Counted from the stretch's first letter, positions 19,170-29,278 are shown. The stretch: 64,000 nt of DNA from Ralstonia pickettii (GCF_030582395.1 NZ_CP104381.1:2232001-2296000), one strand, 5' to 3'. Numbers and translations: made by a program. The notes: a model not told the origin generated them from the sequence alone.

Positions 19170-20531
19170 TCAGGGGTGGCGGCGAGCGTGTTCCGCGAGC
19201 ACGCGGTCAACGGCGGCGCCCGCATCGCCAAGGTAATGGGTGGGGTCGAGCAGCGCGCTCAGCCGCTGCGGTGCGGCGGCCCCCCAGATGCGTAGGACGT
19301 CGGCATCCTGGGCCAGTACGTCATGCAGCGTCTTGTGCTCGTGTACCGCTTTGCGGCTGGCCGCTTCGACCACATGGTGCGCTTGCAGGCGACCAAGATC
19401 AGTACCGAGCGCCAGCATCACGGCTTCACCGAGGATCAGGCCGTGCGTGAGGTCGAGATTCGTGCGCATGCGAGCGGCGTCGACCTGCAAGCCCTCAACG
19501 ATGTCGCACATCCGATCGAGCGCGCCCGCTGCGAGGCAGGCCATCTCGCGCATCGTCGCCCACTGCGCCTGCCAACCGCCGAGCGCGCGTTCGTGCTCCT
19601 GCGGCAGCGCAGCCAGCAGCGTGCTCGCCAAGCCAGGCATGCGCGTGGCCACAGCCAGCACCGTCGCGCAACCAACCGGATTGCGCTTATGCGGCATGGT
19701 GGAGGAACCGCCCTTGCCCGCAGCGGACGGCTCGGCAACTTCGCCAACCTCGGTCTGCATCATCAGTGAGAGATCGCGGGCGAAGTGGCCCAGCATGCCG
19801 GTCAGCAACGCGAGCGTCGTACCAATATCGGCGATTCGATCCTGCTCGCCGTGCCAAGAGAGCGTCGGCAGCGGCAGATCAAGCTCGTGCGCCAGCGTTT
19901 GAGCGACAGCACGTGCATGTTCACCCAAGCTGGCGAGCGTGCCCGCTGCCCCGCCAAACTGCAATGCGGGCACATGCGCGCGCAACGCGGTAAAGCGATC
20001 CTGCGCGCGATGCACCGCTTCCAGCCAGCCCGCAACCTTGCGCCCGAACGTTGTCGGCAGCGCCTGCTGCAGCCACGTGCGCGCCACCATCGGCGTATTG
20101 CGATGACGTTGCGCCAGCGCAGCAAGCGCGTCCGCCAGCTTTTGCAAATCCGCTTCGATCAGGTCCGCCGATTGCCGCCACTGCAGCATCAGACCGGTAT
20201 CGATGATGTCCTGGCTGGTGGCGCCCCAATGCACGTAGCGCGCGGCGTTTTCATCATGCTGCGCGACAGCGGCAGTCAGCTGCTTGACCAGCGGGATCGC
20301 CAGGTTGCCTGCGCTGGCCGCGGCATTGCCGAGCGCTTCCAAGTCCAACGTCGCCTTGGCGCACACTGCGCGAATCGGCGCAACGGCTTCGGCCGGAATC
20401 ACGCCAAGCGCGCCTTCGGCCTGGGCGAGCGCAGCCTCCACATCGAGCATCGCGCGCACGGTGGCTGCATCGGACCACACCGCCAACATGGCAGGCGTGG
20501 AGAAGGCGCGATCGAGCAGTCCGCTGGTCAT
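19170..20531 (-). CDS. pcaB: 3-Carboxy-cis,cis-muconate cycloisomerase
   Basis: Cyclises 3-carboxymuconate to gamma-carboxymuconolactone. The 453-residue protein belongs to the fumarase/aspartase superfamily and carries its signature GSSTMPHKRNP, as well as HWGATSQDIIDT (the second conserved region). It starts MTSGLLDRAFSTPAM seven bases after the pcaF stop codon, so the operon is continuous. Length is typical. Confidence 0.96.
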   Translation of the reverse strand: MTSGLLDRAFSTPAMLAVWSDAATVRAMLDVEAALAQAEGALGVIPAEAVAPIRAVCAKATLDLEALGNAAASAGNLAIPLVKQLTAAVAQHDENAARYVHWGATSQDIIDTGLMLQWRQSADLIEADLQKLADALAALAQRHRNTPMVARTWLQQALPTTFGRKVAGWLEAVHRAQDRFTALRAHVPALQFGGAAGTLASLGEHARAVAQTLAHELDLPLPTLSWHGEQDRIADIGTTLALLTGMLGHFARDLSLMMQTEVGEVAEPSAAGKGGSSTMPHKRNPVGCATVLAVATRMPGLASTLLAALPQEHERALGGWQAQWATMREMACLAAGALDRMCDIVEGLQVDAARMRTNLDLTHGLILGEAVMLALGTDLGRLQAHHVVEAASRKAVHEHKTLHDVLAQDADVLRIWGAAAPQRLSALLDPTHYLGDAGAAVDRVLAEHARRHP

Positions 20532-20538
20532 GGCCGTA

Positions 20539-21741
20539 TCAAACGCGTTCGATCACCAGCGCGATGCCCTGCCCCACACCGATGCACATCGTGCACAGCG
20601 CATAGCGTCCGCCCGTGCGTTGCAGCTGATACATCGCCGTCGTCACCAGGCGCGCGCCGCTCATGCCGAGCGGGTGGCCCAGCGCGATGGCGCCGCCGTT
20701 CGGATTGACGCGCGGATCGTCATCACGCAGGCCCAGTTGACGCGTCACAGCCAAACCCTGCGCAGCAAACGCCTCGTTCAGCTCAATCACATCCAGCTGA
20801 TCGATGCTCAAGCCAAGCTGCTTGAGCAGCTTTTGCGACGCCGGTGCCGGGCCAATGCCCATCACGCGCGGCGGCACGCCAGCGGTGGCCATGCCGACAA
20901 TGCGCGCACGCGGCGTCAGGCCAAAGCGCTTGGCAGATTCTTCGTTGGCAAGGAGCAGCGCGCAGGCGCCATCGTTCACGCCCGACGCATTGCCGGCCGT
21001 CACCGTGCCGTCCGGACGTACCACGCCCTTGAGCTTGGCGAGCGCTTCCATGGTCGTTGCGCGCGGATGCTCGTCACGGCTGACAACGATGGCATCGCCC
21101 TTCTTCTGCGGGATCGTCACCGGCGTAATTTCCTGCGCGAGCGTGCCGTCTTCCTGCGCACGTGCGGCGCTCGCCTGGCTGCGCACCGCGAAGCGGTCTT
21201 GATCTTCGCGGTTGATGTTGTAGTCGGTGGCGACGTTCTCGGCAGTCTCCGGCATCGAGTCGACGCCGTACTGCGCCTTCATGAGCGGGTTGATGAAGCG
21301 CCAGCCGATGGTCGTGTCGTAGATGGCAGCATCGCGCGAGAAGGCGCTGGCCGCCTTGCCCATCACGAACGGCGCGCGGCTCATGCTCTCGACGCCACCC
21401 GCGATCATCAGCGCGGTCTCACCCGAGCGGATGGCGCGCGCAGCGGTGCCGGTGGCGTCCATGCCCGAGCCGCACAGGCGGTTGATGGTCGAACCTGGAA
21501 CGCTGTCCGGCAACCCGGCCAGCAGCGACGACATGCGCGCCACGTTGCGATTGTCTTCGCCCGCCTGATTGGCGCAGCCGAAGATCACGTCGTCGATGGC
21601 CGACCAATCGACCTGCGGGTTGCGCGCCATCAGCGCCTTGAGCGGCACCGCGCCCAGGTCATCGGCGCGCACGGCGGACAGGCTGCCGCCATATCGGCCG
21701 ATGGGAGTCCGGATGGCGTCGCAGATAAAGGCTTCGGTCAT
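20539..21741 (-). CDS. pcaF: 3-Oxoadipyl-CoA thiolase
   Basis: Cleaves beta-ketoadipyl-CoA with CoA to succinyl-CoA and acetyl-CoA, the last step of the pathway. The 400-residue thiolase has its acyl-accepting Cys90 in [25 protein letters not shown], the catalytic His in [19 protein letters not shown] and the second Cys in [10 protein letters not shown]. The N-terminus [19 protein letters not shown] is typical of PcaF/PaaJ. It sits between pcaJ and pcaB with short gaps. Confidence 0.96.
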   Translation of the reverse strand: MTEAFICDAIRTPIGRYGGSLSAVRADDLGAVPLKALMARNPQVDWSAIDDVIFGCANQAGEDNRNVARMSSLLAGLPDSVPGSTINRLCGSGMDATGTAARAIRSGETALMIAGGVESMSRAPFVMGKAASAFSRDAAIYDTTIGWRFINPLMKAQYGVDSMPETAENVATDYNINREDQDRFAVRSQASAARAQEDGTLAQEITPVTIPQKKGDAIVVSRDEHPRATTMEALAKLKGVVRPDGTVTAGNASGVNDGACALLLANEESAKRFGLTPRARIVGMATAGVPPRVMGIGPAPASQKLLKQLGLSIDQLDVIELNEAFAAQGLAVTRQLGLRDDDPRVNPNGGAIALGHPLGMSGARLVTTAMYQLQRTGGRYALCTMCIGVGQGIALVIERV

Positions 21742-21762
21742 GATGGTCTGTCTCCAATGGTT

Positions 21763-22425
21763 CTAGGCACGACGCAACGGCGCCGCCGTCATCGTCTGCA
21801 GCGTATCGAAATCGAGGCCGTCGGCCATCTCGCGCACCACCAGCCCCTCGGGCGTGATGTCGATCACGGCAAGATCGGTGTAGATGGTATCGACACAGCC
21901 GATGCCCGTCAGCGGGTACGTGCACGACGGCACGATCTTGCTTTCGCCCTGCTTGGTCTGGTGCTCCATCATGACGAAGACGCGCTTGGCACCAATAGCC
22001 AGGTCCATCGCGCCGCCCACGGCGGGAATCGCGTCCGGTGCACCGGTGTGCCAGTTGGCGAGATCACCCGTGGCCGACACCTGAAAGGCGCCAAGCACGC
22101 AATAGTCAAGATGGCCGCCGCGCATCATGGCAAACGAATCGGCGTGATGGAAAAACGATGCGCCAGGCTTGACGGTGACCGGCTGCTTGCCGGCGTTGAT
22201 CAGGTCTTCGTCTTCTTGCCCGGGCGCGGGCGCGGGGCCCATGCCGAGCAGGCCATTCTCGGTATGCAGGATGATTTCGCGATCGGCCGGCAACTGGTTC
22301 GCCACGAGCGTCGGCAGGCCGATGCCCAGGTTGACGACCGAGCCGTCGGGAATATCACGCGCCACACGGGTAGCGATCTGATCGCGCGTCCAGCGCTGGA
22401 TCTTCGTGGTGGTATCGGCGGTCAT
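21763..22425 (-). CDS. pcaJ: 3-Oxoacid CoA-transferase subunit B
   Basis: Beta subunit of the enzyme that moves CoA from succinyl-CoA to beta-ketoadipate. The 220-residue protein contains the catalytic Glu in HTENGLLGMGP (near residue 50) and the family sequence GSVVNLGIGLPTLVAN. The start at 22425 is preceded by AAGGAGG and overlaps the pcaI stop as ATGA, so the two subunits are coupled. Confidence 0.96.
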   Translation of the reverse strand: MTADTTTKIQRWTRDQIATRVARDIPDGSVVNLGIGLPTLVANQLPADREIILHTENGLLGMGPAPAPGQEDEDLINAGKQPVTVKPGASFFHHADSFAMMRGGHLDYCVLGAFQVSATGDLANWHTGAPDAIPAVGGAMDLAIGAKRVFVMMEHQTKQGESKIVPSCTYPLTGIGCVDTIYTDLAVIDITPEGLVVREMADGLDFDTLQTMTAAPLRRA

Positions 22426-23117
22426 GCGGCCTCCTTGGCGGGTTGCGCGGAGCCGAGCTTCACGACGCGCTTCACAAAAATGCCCGGCGTGACGATGTGC
22501 TCTGGGTCCAGCTCGCCCAACTCTACCGTCTCGCTGACCTGCGCGATGGTGCACTTGGCCGCCATGGCCATCACCGGCCCGAAGTTGCGTGCGGTCTTGC
22601 GATAGACGAGATTGCCCCAGCGGTCTGCGCGCAACGCCTTGATGAGGGCGTAGTCGGCAGTCAACGGCAGCTCGAACACGTACGGCTTGCCGTCGATGAT
22701 GCGCGTTTCCTTGCCTTCGGCCAATTGCGTGCCGTAGGCGGTCGGGCAGAAAAAGCCACCAATGCCGGCACCTGCGGCGCGGATGCGCTCGGCCAGATTG
22801 CCTTGCGGCACCAGCTCCAGTTCGATCTCGCCGCCACGGTAGAGCGCATCGAACACATACGAATCGGCCTGACGCGGGAACGAGCAGACGATTTTGCGAA
22901 CGCGGCGCGCCTTGAGCAGCGCTGCCAGGCCCGTCTCGCCATTGCCGGCGTTGTTGTTGATGATGGTCAGCTCACGCGCGCCGTGCGCGATCAGGCCGTC
23001 GATGAGTTCCGAGGGCATGCCGGCAGTACCGAACCCGCCGATCATGATGGTGGCACCGTCCGGGATATCGGCCAGGGCGGCCTCCACAGACGGACAAAGC
23101 TTGTTGATCACGTGCAT
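22422..23117 (-). CDS. pcaI: 3-Oxoacid CoA-transferase subunit A
   Basis: Alpha subunit, partner of PcaJ. The 231-residue protein shows the CoA-transferase motif TIMIGGFGTAGMPSELIDGL (near residues 23-42) and TIINNNAGNGETGLAAL. The start MHVINKLCPSVEAALADIPDG at 23117 has GGAG four bases upstream; the longer frame has no family resemblance. It is the first gene of pcaIJFBDC and is divergent from the IclR regulator. The ring-cleavage genes pcaHG are not in the window. Confidence 0.95.
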   Translation of the reverse strand: MHVINKLCPSVEAALADIPDGATIMIGGFGTAGMPSELIDGLIAHGARELTIINNNAGNGETGLAALLKARRVRKIVCSFPRQADSYVFDALYRGGEIELELVPQGNLAERIRAAGAGIGGFFCPTAYGTQLAEGKETRIIDGKPYVFELPLTADYALIKALRADRWGNLVYRKTARNFGPVMAMAAKCTIAQVSETVELGELDPEHIVTPGIFVKRVVKLGSAQPAKEAA

Positions 23118-23278
23118 TCTCCGGCAAGGGCGCCGCACATTCTTCGATGGTAGGCGCGGTTCGGAGCATCGCGGGGCCAGACATGGCCGGGCCGCGATCG
23201 GGCGGCCTGCGAGTCTCCTGTTTGATGATCGGATCGACAAGGCCCGGGCTGTCTGGCCTAAGTTTGCTTCCCTCATTT

Positions 23279-23312
23279 GTTCGATCTACGAACGTAAGTT
23301 CGATCCGAGAAC
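23279..23312. promoter_or_regulatory. Candidate IclR-type (PcaR/PcaU-like) operator
   Basis: GTTCG-ATCTA-CGAAC (23279-23293) is a perfect dyad. Four bases later GTTCG-ATCCG-AGAAC (23298-23312) repeats it with one mismatch, in phase at 19 bp. The GTTCGAT half-site resembles the published operators of PcaU, PcaR and PobR, where a palindrome plus a direct repeat is bound. It lies between pcaI and the IclR gene. Confidence 0.7.
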
Positions 23313-23435
23313 TAATCTACGCCTCTCGACGTTGAGGTGTCAAGGCGTACGCATACCGATCACCCGTTCGAGTGGCGAAACCGGCGCAATGCCAGTAGTC
23401 TTGAGTGCACTGCACCGCTTTCCGCCTTTCTTTGC

Positions 23436-24227
23436 ATGTCTGCTTCCGAACTGCCCACCGAAAAGCCCAGCGATTCCTACGTCCAGTCGTTTGCACGGGG
23501 GCTGTCGGTCATCTGCGCGTTCAATGCCGAACGCCCCGCGCAAACACTTTCAGAGGTGGCCGAAGCCGCCGGCCTGACCCGCGCCGGCGCCCGCCGCATC
23601 CTGCTCACGCTGGTCAGCCTGGGCTATGTCAGCTTTGAAGGCCGCCTCTTCCGCCTTACGCCCAAGATCCTCGATCTCGGCTTCGCCTACCTCACCTCGA
23701 TGCCGTTCTGGAACCTTGCCGAGCCGGTGATGGAAGAACTCGTGCAGACGGTGCATGAAAGTTGCTCTGCCTCGGTATTGGATGGGACGGAAATCGTCTA
23801 CGTCCTGCGGGTGCCCACGCAGAAGATCATCGCGCTGAACCTGTCGGTCGGCAGCCGGCTGCCGGCGTTCTGCACGTCGATGGGCCGTGTGCTGCTGTCG
23901 GGTCTGCCCGAAGATCAACTCGACATCGCCCTGCGCGAATCCGACCGGCGTGCACGGACGCAGCGCACCATTACCGATGTCGATGCATTGAAAGAGGTCA
24001 TTGCCGGCGTGCGCCAGCAGGGTTGGGCGCTGGTCGACCAGGAGCTTGAGGAAGGGTTGATTTCGCTGTCGGCGCCGATCCGCAATCGGGCCGGCGACAT
24101 CATTGCCGCCATGAACATCAGCGGGCAGGCCAACCGGACTTCCGGTAAACAGATGACGAAGCAGTTTCTCGGTCCGCTGCAGCAGGCGGCCGAGCGCATT
24201 TCGGCCATGGTGCGTGTACGGACCTGA
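23436..24227 (+). CDS. IclR-family regulator of the pca operon
   Basis: A 263-residue IclR-type regulator of the PcaR/PcaU/PobR branch. The N-terminal winged helix covers about residues 15-75 (QTLSEVAEAAGLTRAGARRILLTL). The effector domain includes MPFWNLAEPVMEELV, GRVLLSGLPE and WALVDQELEEGLISLSAPI. The start at 23436 (MSASELPTEKPSDSYVQSF) fits the family; the upstream frame does not. It is divergent from pcaI with a good operator in the gap, so control of pcaIJFBDC by beta-ketoadipate or protocatechuate is likely but not shown. Confidence 0.88.
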   Translation: MSASELPTEKPSDSYVQSFARGLSVICAFNAERPAQTLSEVAEAAGLTRAGARRILLTLVSLGYVSFEGRLFRLTPKILDLGFAYLTSMPFWNLAEPVMEELVQTVHESCSASVLDGTEIVYVLRVPTQKIIALNLSVGSRLPAFCTSMGRVLLSGLPEDQLDIALRESDRRARTQRTITDVDALKEVIAGVRQQGWALVDQELEEGLISLSAPIRNRAGDIIAAMNISGQANRTSGKQMTKQFLGPLQQAAERISAMVRVRT

Positions 24228-24316
24228 CCCGAGTTGAAAGCGGCCGCGCCAGTGCGCTTCCCGCCTCGCATCCCGACAGTTTTTTCAATAAAATTGTGGC
24301 TCCGTGGGCAAAGAGG

Positions 24317-24895
24317 ATGTCTGTGACTCAACACACCGCCATTCACACCGGTCTGGATGTGAAAGGTTGCCAACGCCGGGGGCGTGCTTCGCGCGTCCTG
24401 GCGCTTGCCCTCCCGTTGCTGTCCAGCCCTGTTTGGGCCCAATCGACGCCGTTGGCGACGGCCCTGCAGGAATTGACGCCGCTGGCCCGCATGCTGGTGG
24501 GCGCAGCCACGGGCCGCAGTACGGCGGCTGCCGGCGTTCCAGCCCTGACAGGGCCCGCCCGTAATGCAGATCGCGCTCTTGCCCAGGCCTGCGCCGAAAT
24601 CAACCGTTTCACCCCCGTCCCGCTCGACCGCGAGACCGCGCTGGCGCAATGCTCGCTGGCGCAGAAGAAGAACCTTGTCTTCGTCATCACCCTGACCAAC
24701 TACGCGGCGCACTCGGCTGCGTCGCAGGGCTTTCGGCTGAATTTCGTGCCGATCCTGCAGAAGAACATCTGCAACAACGGCGACGTGCGCATCCTCACGC
24801 GGCTGGGCTTGAGCCTGGTCTACCGCTATCGGGGCAACGACCACGAGACGGTGGGCGACGTGCCCATCAACGAATCGATCTGCGGCACGCTTTAA
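24317..24895 (+). CDS. Exported protein of unknown function
   Basis: A 192-residue protein with a signal peptide ending LLSSPVWAQ. I do not recognise the family. The mature part has four cysteines (ACAEI, AQCSL, KNICNNG, ESICGTL), which could form two disulfides in the periplasm. The last 100 residues look like a folded domain (LVFVITLTNYAAHSA, VRILTRLGLSLVYRY). The start is uncertain: GAGG abuts the ATG at 24317 too closely, whereas the GTG at 24323 sits six bases after it and is a good alternative. It stands alone between the IclR gene and an ABC operon. Confidence 0.7.
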   Translation: MSVTQHTAIHTGLDVKGCQRRGRASRVLALALPLLSSPVWAQSTPLATALQELTPLARMLVGAATGRSTAAAGVPALTGPARNADRALAQACAEINRFTPVPLDRETALAQCSLAQKKNLVFVITLTNYAAHSAASQGFRLNFVPILQKNICNNGDVRILTRLGLSLVYRYRGNDHETVGDVPINESICGTL

Positions 24896-25250
24896 GCGCG
24901 CGCTTCGCCCCGGGAATCCCCTGATGGAGCGCAGTCGGCCGCCATGTCATTAATGGCAGACAAAGTCTCATTTCACGAAACATCCGCCGGGCTCCTGCCT
25001 TGCTGCGCCAGCCTGACCGGGCTGCGGGCGCGCGACCCGGCCACCCCCACATCCCGCCTGTGCACCGCACCCCGCCCTGCTTGCCACCTGCCATCTGTGC
25101 CGCTGCGGCATGGACTATAGTTGGGCGTTTCACCTGGCGTCATATGGTTATCCGAAGTCCGCGCATGCAAAAGACGCATACGCCGGTATGCTCGCGGGCG
25201 GTTCTTATTCGCACACTGTCCACCACCCAAGTCGTCAAAGAGGAAATCCG
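24896..25250. other. Gene-free leader before the amino acid ABC operon
   Basis: 355 bp with no supported gene. It should contain the promoter of the ABC operon; TATAGT near 25113 is a possible -10 but lacks a good -35. GAGGAAA just before the ATG at 25251 is the ribosome site. No riboswitch fold was recognised. Confidence 0.4.
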
Positions 25251-26096
25251 ATGAAAACAAACCGACGTCTGACACACTTTGCCGGTGCCGCCATTCTGGC
25301 CGCGGCAACCCTGGCCGCCGCCACCGCGCATGCTGATCAAATTTCCGACATCAAGAAGAAGGGCGAACTGGTCTGCGGCGTGCTCGGCACCGACGAGCCG
25401 TTCAGCTTCCTGAAAGACCCGATGAGCCGCGAGATCGTCGGCTATGACGTCGACATGTGCGACGCCATCGCCAAGAGCCTGGGCGTCAAGCCCGTGCTCA
25501 AGCAACTGGCCGTGGCCGCCCGCCTGCCCGAACTGCAGCAAGGCCGCGTGGATCTGCTGGCCGCCTCGCTCACGCACAACAAGGAGCGCGAGGCGCAGAT
25601 CGACTTCTCGGTGTCGACGTTCATCACCGGTCAGAAGGCCATGGTGAAGAAGAGCAGCGGCATCACGTCGCTCGGTCAGCTGGATGGCAAGAAGCTTCTG
25701 ACCGTCAAGGGTTCGACCATGGAAGCCAACATTGCCAAGGCCATCAAGAACGCCGACGTTGTGTCGTTCGACAACAGCCCGCAGGCACTGCTGGCCCTGC
25801 AGCAAGGCAAGGGCGTCGCCTACGTTAACGACGAAACCACGCTGATCGGCAACATGGCCAAGATGGGCCCGGCGGCCAAGGACTACGCGCTGCTGCCGGA
25901 AAACCTGTCGACCGAACACCTCGCACTGGGCATCCGCAAGGGCGAACCGGCCTTCAAGAAGCAGGTTGACGACGTGCTGCTGGGCATGGAAAAGAGCGGC
26001 GAGGCGCAGAAGCTGTTCGACAAGTGGTTCGGCCCGAACACCAAGATGGCCTTCCCGCAGCGTACCTTCAAGATTTCTACCGACAAGATCGATTAA
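25251..26096 (+). CDS. Polar amino acid ABC transporter, substrate-binding protein
   Basis: A 281-residue periplasmic binding protein of family 3. The signal peptide ends AAATAHA|DQ. The mature protein shows GELVCGVLGTDEPFSFLKDP, GYDVDMCDAIAKSLG, then LQQGRVDLLAASLTHNKERE and LALGIRKGEPAFKKQVDDVL, the usual lobe motifs. It is the first gene of a four-gene operon. A stem-loop follows before the permeases. The ligand (glutamate, aspartate or a related amino acid) cannot be assigned by eye. Confidence 0.92.
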   Translation: MKTNRRLTHFAGAAILAAATLAAATAHADQISDIKKKGELVCGVLGTDEPFSFLKDPMSREIVGYDVDMCDAIAKSLGVKPVLKQLAVAARLPELQQGRVDLLAASLTHNKEREAQIDFSVSTFITGQKAMVKKSSGITSLGQLDGKKLLTVKGSTMEANIAKAIKNADVVSFDNSPQALLALQQGKGVAYVNDETTLIGNMAKMGPAAKDYALLPENLSTEHLALGIRKGEPAFKKQVDDVLLGMEKSGEAQKLFDKWFGPNTKMAFPQRTFKISTDKID

Positions 26097-26111
26097 TCGT
26101 TAAAGGTCGGG

Positions 26112-26135
26112 CCGCCCAGACACCGTTCTGGGCGG
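26112..26135 (+). other. Stem-loop between binding-protein and permease genes
   Basis: CCGCCCAGA (26112-26120) pairs exactly with TCTGGGCGG (26127-26135) over a 6-base loop. No T-run follows. Such hairpins after a binding-protein gene often protect its mRNA and give more binding protein than permease; that role here is inference. Confidence 0.6.
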
Positions 26136-26144
26136 TGAATCTCC

Positions 26145-26840
26145 ATGCCCCATTTTGATTTGTCGATGCTGCTCTCGGGGCAGTATCACCAGTGGCTCGT
26201 CAGCGGTTTCTTCCTGTCGATCAAGCTCTCCGTACTGGCCTTCGTGCTGGCGCTGCCGCTTGCCATCGTGGTGGCGCTGCTGCACCTGGCGCCGCTGGCA
26301 CCGCTGCGCGGCATCGGTCAGACCTATGTCGAAGCCATCCGCAACGTGCCGCTGCTCGCCCACATGCTGTTCTGGTATTTCGGCGCGCCGCAGATCCTGC
26401 CGGAGTTCATCCGGGACTGGCTCTACAGCATGAACTACGAGGCCGCGAGCGCCGTCATTGCGCTCGTGCTCTACACGGCCGCATATATGGCGGAGGACAT
26501 CCGCAGCGGCATCCGCTCGATTCCGAAGGAACAGCTTGAAGCCAGCCGCGCGCTCGGGCTCTCGTTCCTGCAGGCCATGCGCCTGGTGGTGCTTCCGCAA
26601 TCCTTGCGCGTGACGGTTCCTCCGCTGGTCAGCCAAACGTTGAACCTGTGGAAGAACTCCAGTATCGCCATGGTCATCGGCGTGGCCGAATTGATGTACC
26701 AGGCGCAGCAGGTCGAGTCCGCCACGTTCCGCGGCTTTGAGGCGTTTGCCTTTGCCACCGCGGCCTATCTGACCATCTCGATTGCGATCACGGTGTTCTC
26801 GGCCTGGTATCAGCATCGCTACCCCGTCCGGACGCTGTAG
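26145..26840 (+). CDS. Amino acid ABC transporter permease 1
   Basis: A 231-residue inner-membrane permease of the HisQM/GltJK type. It has about five hydrophobic segments and the EAA loop near residues 129-165 (EQLEASRALGLSFLQAMRLV), which contacts the ATPase. It lies two bases before the second permease, so the pair should form the heterodimeric channel. Spacing from the binding protein is 48 bp and holds a hairpin. Confidence 0.93.
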   Translation: MPHFDLSMLLSGQYHQWLVSGFFLSIKLSVLAFVLALPLAIVVALLHLAPLAPLRGIGQTYVEAIRNVPLLAHMLFWYFGAPQILPEFIRDWLYSMNYEAASAVIALVLYTAAYMAEDIRSGIRSIPKEQLEASRALGLSFLQAMRLVVLPQSLRVTVPPLVSQTLNLWKNSSIAMVIGVAELMYQAQQVESATFRGFEAFAFATAAYLTISIAITVFSAWYQHRYPVRTL

Positions 26841-26842
26841 CC

Positions 26843-27531
26843 ATGCTCGATCTCATTCAAACCTACGGTATCTATTACCTGATCGGCCAATACCCGAACG
26901 GGCCGCTGGGCGGGTTGGCGCTGACGTTCCTGCTGGCGTCCGCGGGCCTTGTGCTTGCGCTGCCGGTTGGCATCCTGCTTGGCCTGTGCCGCGTCAGCCC
27001 GATTGCCGCGCTGCGCTGGCCGGCCACGGCGCTCGTCTATGTCGTGCGTGGCACACCGCTGCTGATGGTGATCTTCTGGGCGTATTTCCTGCTGCCCTCC
27101 ATCACCGGCCAGCGCACCGACCAGTTCAGCACCATGCTGACTGCGCTGGTGATTTTCGACGGCGCCTATCTGGCGGAGATCGTGCGCGCAGGCATCCAGG
27201 CGTTGCCGCGCGGGCAAATGGAAAGCGCCCGCTCGCTCGGCCTGTCGTACATGCAGGCGATGCGCCGCGTGATCCTGCCGCAGGCGCTTCGCAACATGCT
27301 GCCGTCGCTCGTTAATCAGCTCGTGTCGACCATCAAGGAAACCTCGCTCGGCTACATCATCAGCCTGCCCGAGGTGTCGTTCGTGGCGGGGCAGATCAGC
27401 ACCGCCGTGATGGTCAAGTCTGCCGAGGTGTACGGCCTGCTCGGCATCAGCTACTTCATCATGTGCTTCAGCCTGACGCGCGTGGCGTTTTACCTGGAGC
27501 GCCGCCTTGCCGCGCGTGCACCGTCCAAACC

Positions 27532-27535
<4 letters not shown>
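26843..27535 (+). CDS. Amino acid ABC transporter permease 2
   Basis: A 230-residue permease homologous to its neighbour, again with about five membrane segments. It has [13 protein letters not shown], the usual opening of the conserved domain, and the EAA loop [20 protein letters not shown]. Its stop overlaps the ATPase start (ATGA), indicating coupling. Confidence 0.93.
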
Positions 27536-28281
<746 letters not shown>

Positions 28282-28302
28282 ACCGTTGGGCAGCGGCCAA
28301 AT

Positions 28303-28335
28303 AAAAAACGGGGAACACTGTCCCCCGTTTTCTTT
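28303..28335. terminator. Bidirectional rho-independent terminator
   Basis: AAAACGGGG and CCCCGTTTT form the stem, with an A-run before and a TTTTCTTT run after. It separates the convergent ABC operon and the second binding-protein gene and can stop transcription from both. Confidence 0.88.
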
Positions 28336-28354
28336 GGATGCACGACAACGCGGC

Positions 28355-29278
28355 TTACTGGATCGCCTTGTCGTTCGGGTGTGCGTACAAATCCTTCATG
28401 CCAGCCGTCATCGGGTAGTTCAGGTTCAGGCCCTTCGGCGGAATCGGCGACAGGAACCACTTCTTGTACAAGTCGTTCGCCTTGCCCGATTTCATCAGAT
28501 CGGCAATCACGTCATCGGCCACTTTCTTGAACGCCGGATCGTCCTTGCGCATCATGCAGGCGTAGGTTTCCGTCTGCAGCGGCGTGCCCGTGACCACCCA
28601 GTCAGCCTGGTTCTTGGCCTTCGTGCGCTCGCCGTACAGCAGCGGTTCGTCCATCACGAACGCCACGGCGCGGCCCGATTCCAGTGTCAGGAATGCCTGG
28701 CCGTGATCCTTCGCCAGGATCAGGTTCATCTTGTCGGCATCCTTGGCTTCGCCATTCATCTTCTGCAGGATGCGGTCTTCCGTCGTGCCGGCGGTGGTCA
28801 CCACGGTCTTGCCCTTCAGGTCGGGGAAGTCCTTGATGCCCGAATCCTTCTTCACCAGCATCAACATGCCGTAGATGAAGATGTTGTTCGAGAACGCGAC
28901 CTGCTTCTGGCGCTCGAGGTTGTTGGTGGTCGAGCCGCACTCGAAGTCAATCGTCCCGTTCTGCAGCAGCGAGATGCGGTTCTGCGACGTGATCGGCGTG
29001 AGCTTGACTTGCAGCTTCTTGCCCACCGCCTTTTCCACGCCGGCAACGATCATGTTGGAGATTTCTTGCGAATAGCCGGTGATGGTGTTCGCGTCAGCCT
29101 GGTACGAGAACGGAATCGACGACTCGCGATAGCCCACCGAGATCACGCCCGATTGCTTGATCTTGGCCAGCGTGTCGGTTGACTGCGCCTGCGCACCGGT
29201 CGACAGCACGGCCAACGTACCGGCCGCAGCCAGCGTCAGGCCACACAGAATCCGTTTGGTCGATTGCAAGGTCTTCAT
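28355..29278 (-). CDS. Amino acid ABC substrate-binding protein (GltI-like)
   Basis: A 307-residue periplasmic binding protein of the glutamate/aspartate (GltI) type. The signal peptide ends STGAQAQ. Conserved regions are SGVISVGYRESSIPFSYQ, FECGSTTNNLERQKQVAFSNN (the GltI ligand region) and LKGKTVVTTAGTTEDRIL. AGGAGGGG precedes the ATG at 29278. It has no permease or ATPase of its own nearby on this strand, so it may use the transporter encoded just across the terminator. It lies 123 bp downstream of dadA on the same strand. Confidence 0.92.
   Translation of the reverse strand: MKTLQSTKRILCGLTLAAAGTLAVLSTGAQAQSTDTLAKIKQSGVISVGYRESSIPFSYQADANTITGYSQEISNMIVAGVEKAVGKKLQVKLTPITSQNRISLLQNGTIDFECGSTTNNLERQKQVAFSNNIFIYGMLMLVKKDSGIKDFPDLKGKTVVTTAGTTEDRILQKMNGEAKDADKMNLILAKDHGQAFLTLESGRAVAFVMDEPLLYGERTKAKNQADWVVTGTPLQTETYACMMRKDDPAFKKVADDVIADLMKSGKANDLYKKWFLSPIPPKGLNLNYPMTAGMKDLYAHPNDKAIQ

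Noticed and set aside
20284..22605. 773-residue frame opposite pcaB, pcaF and pcaJ
   Set aside because: It spans three known genes in antisense and is an artefact of codon bias.
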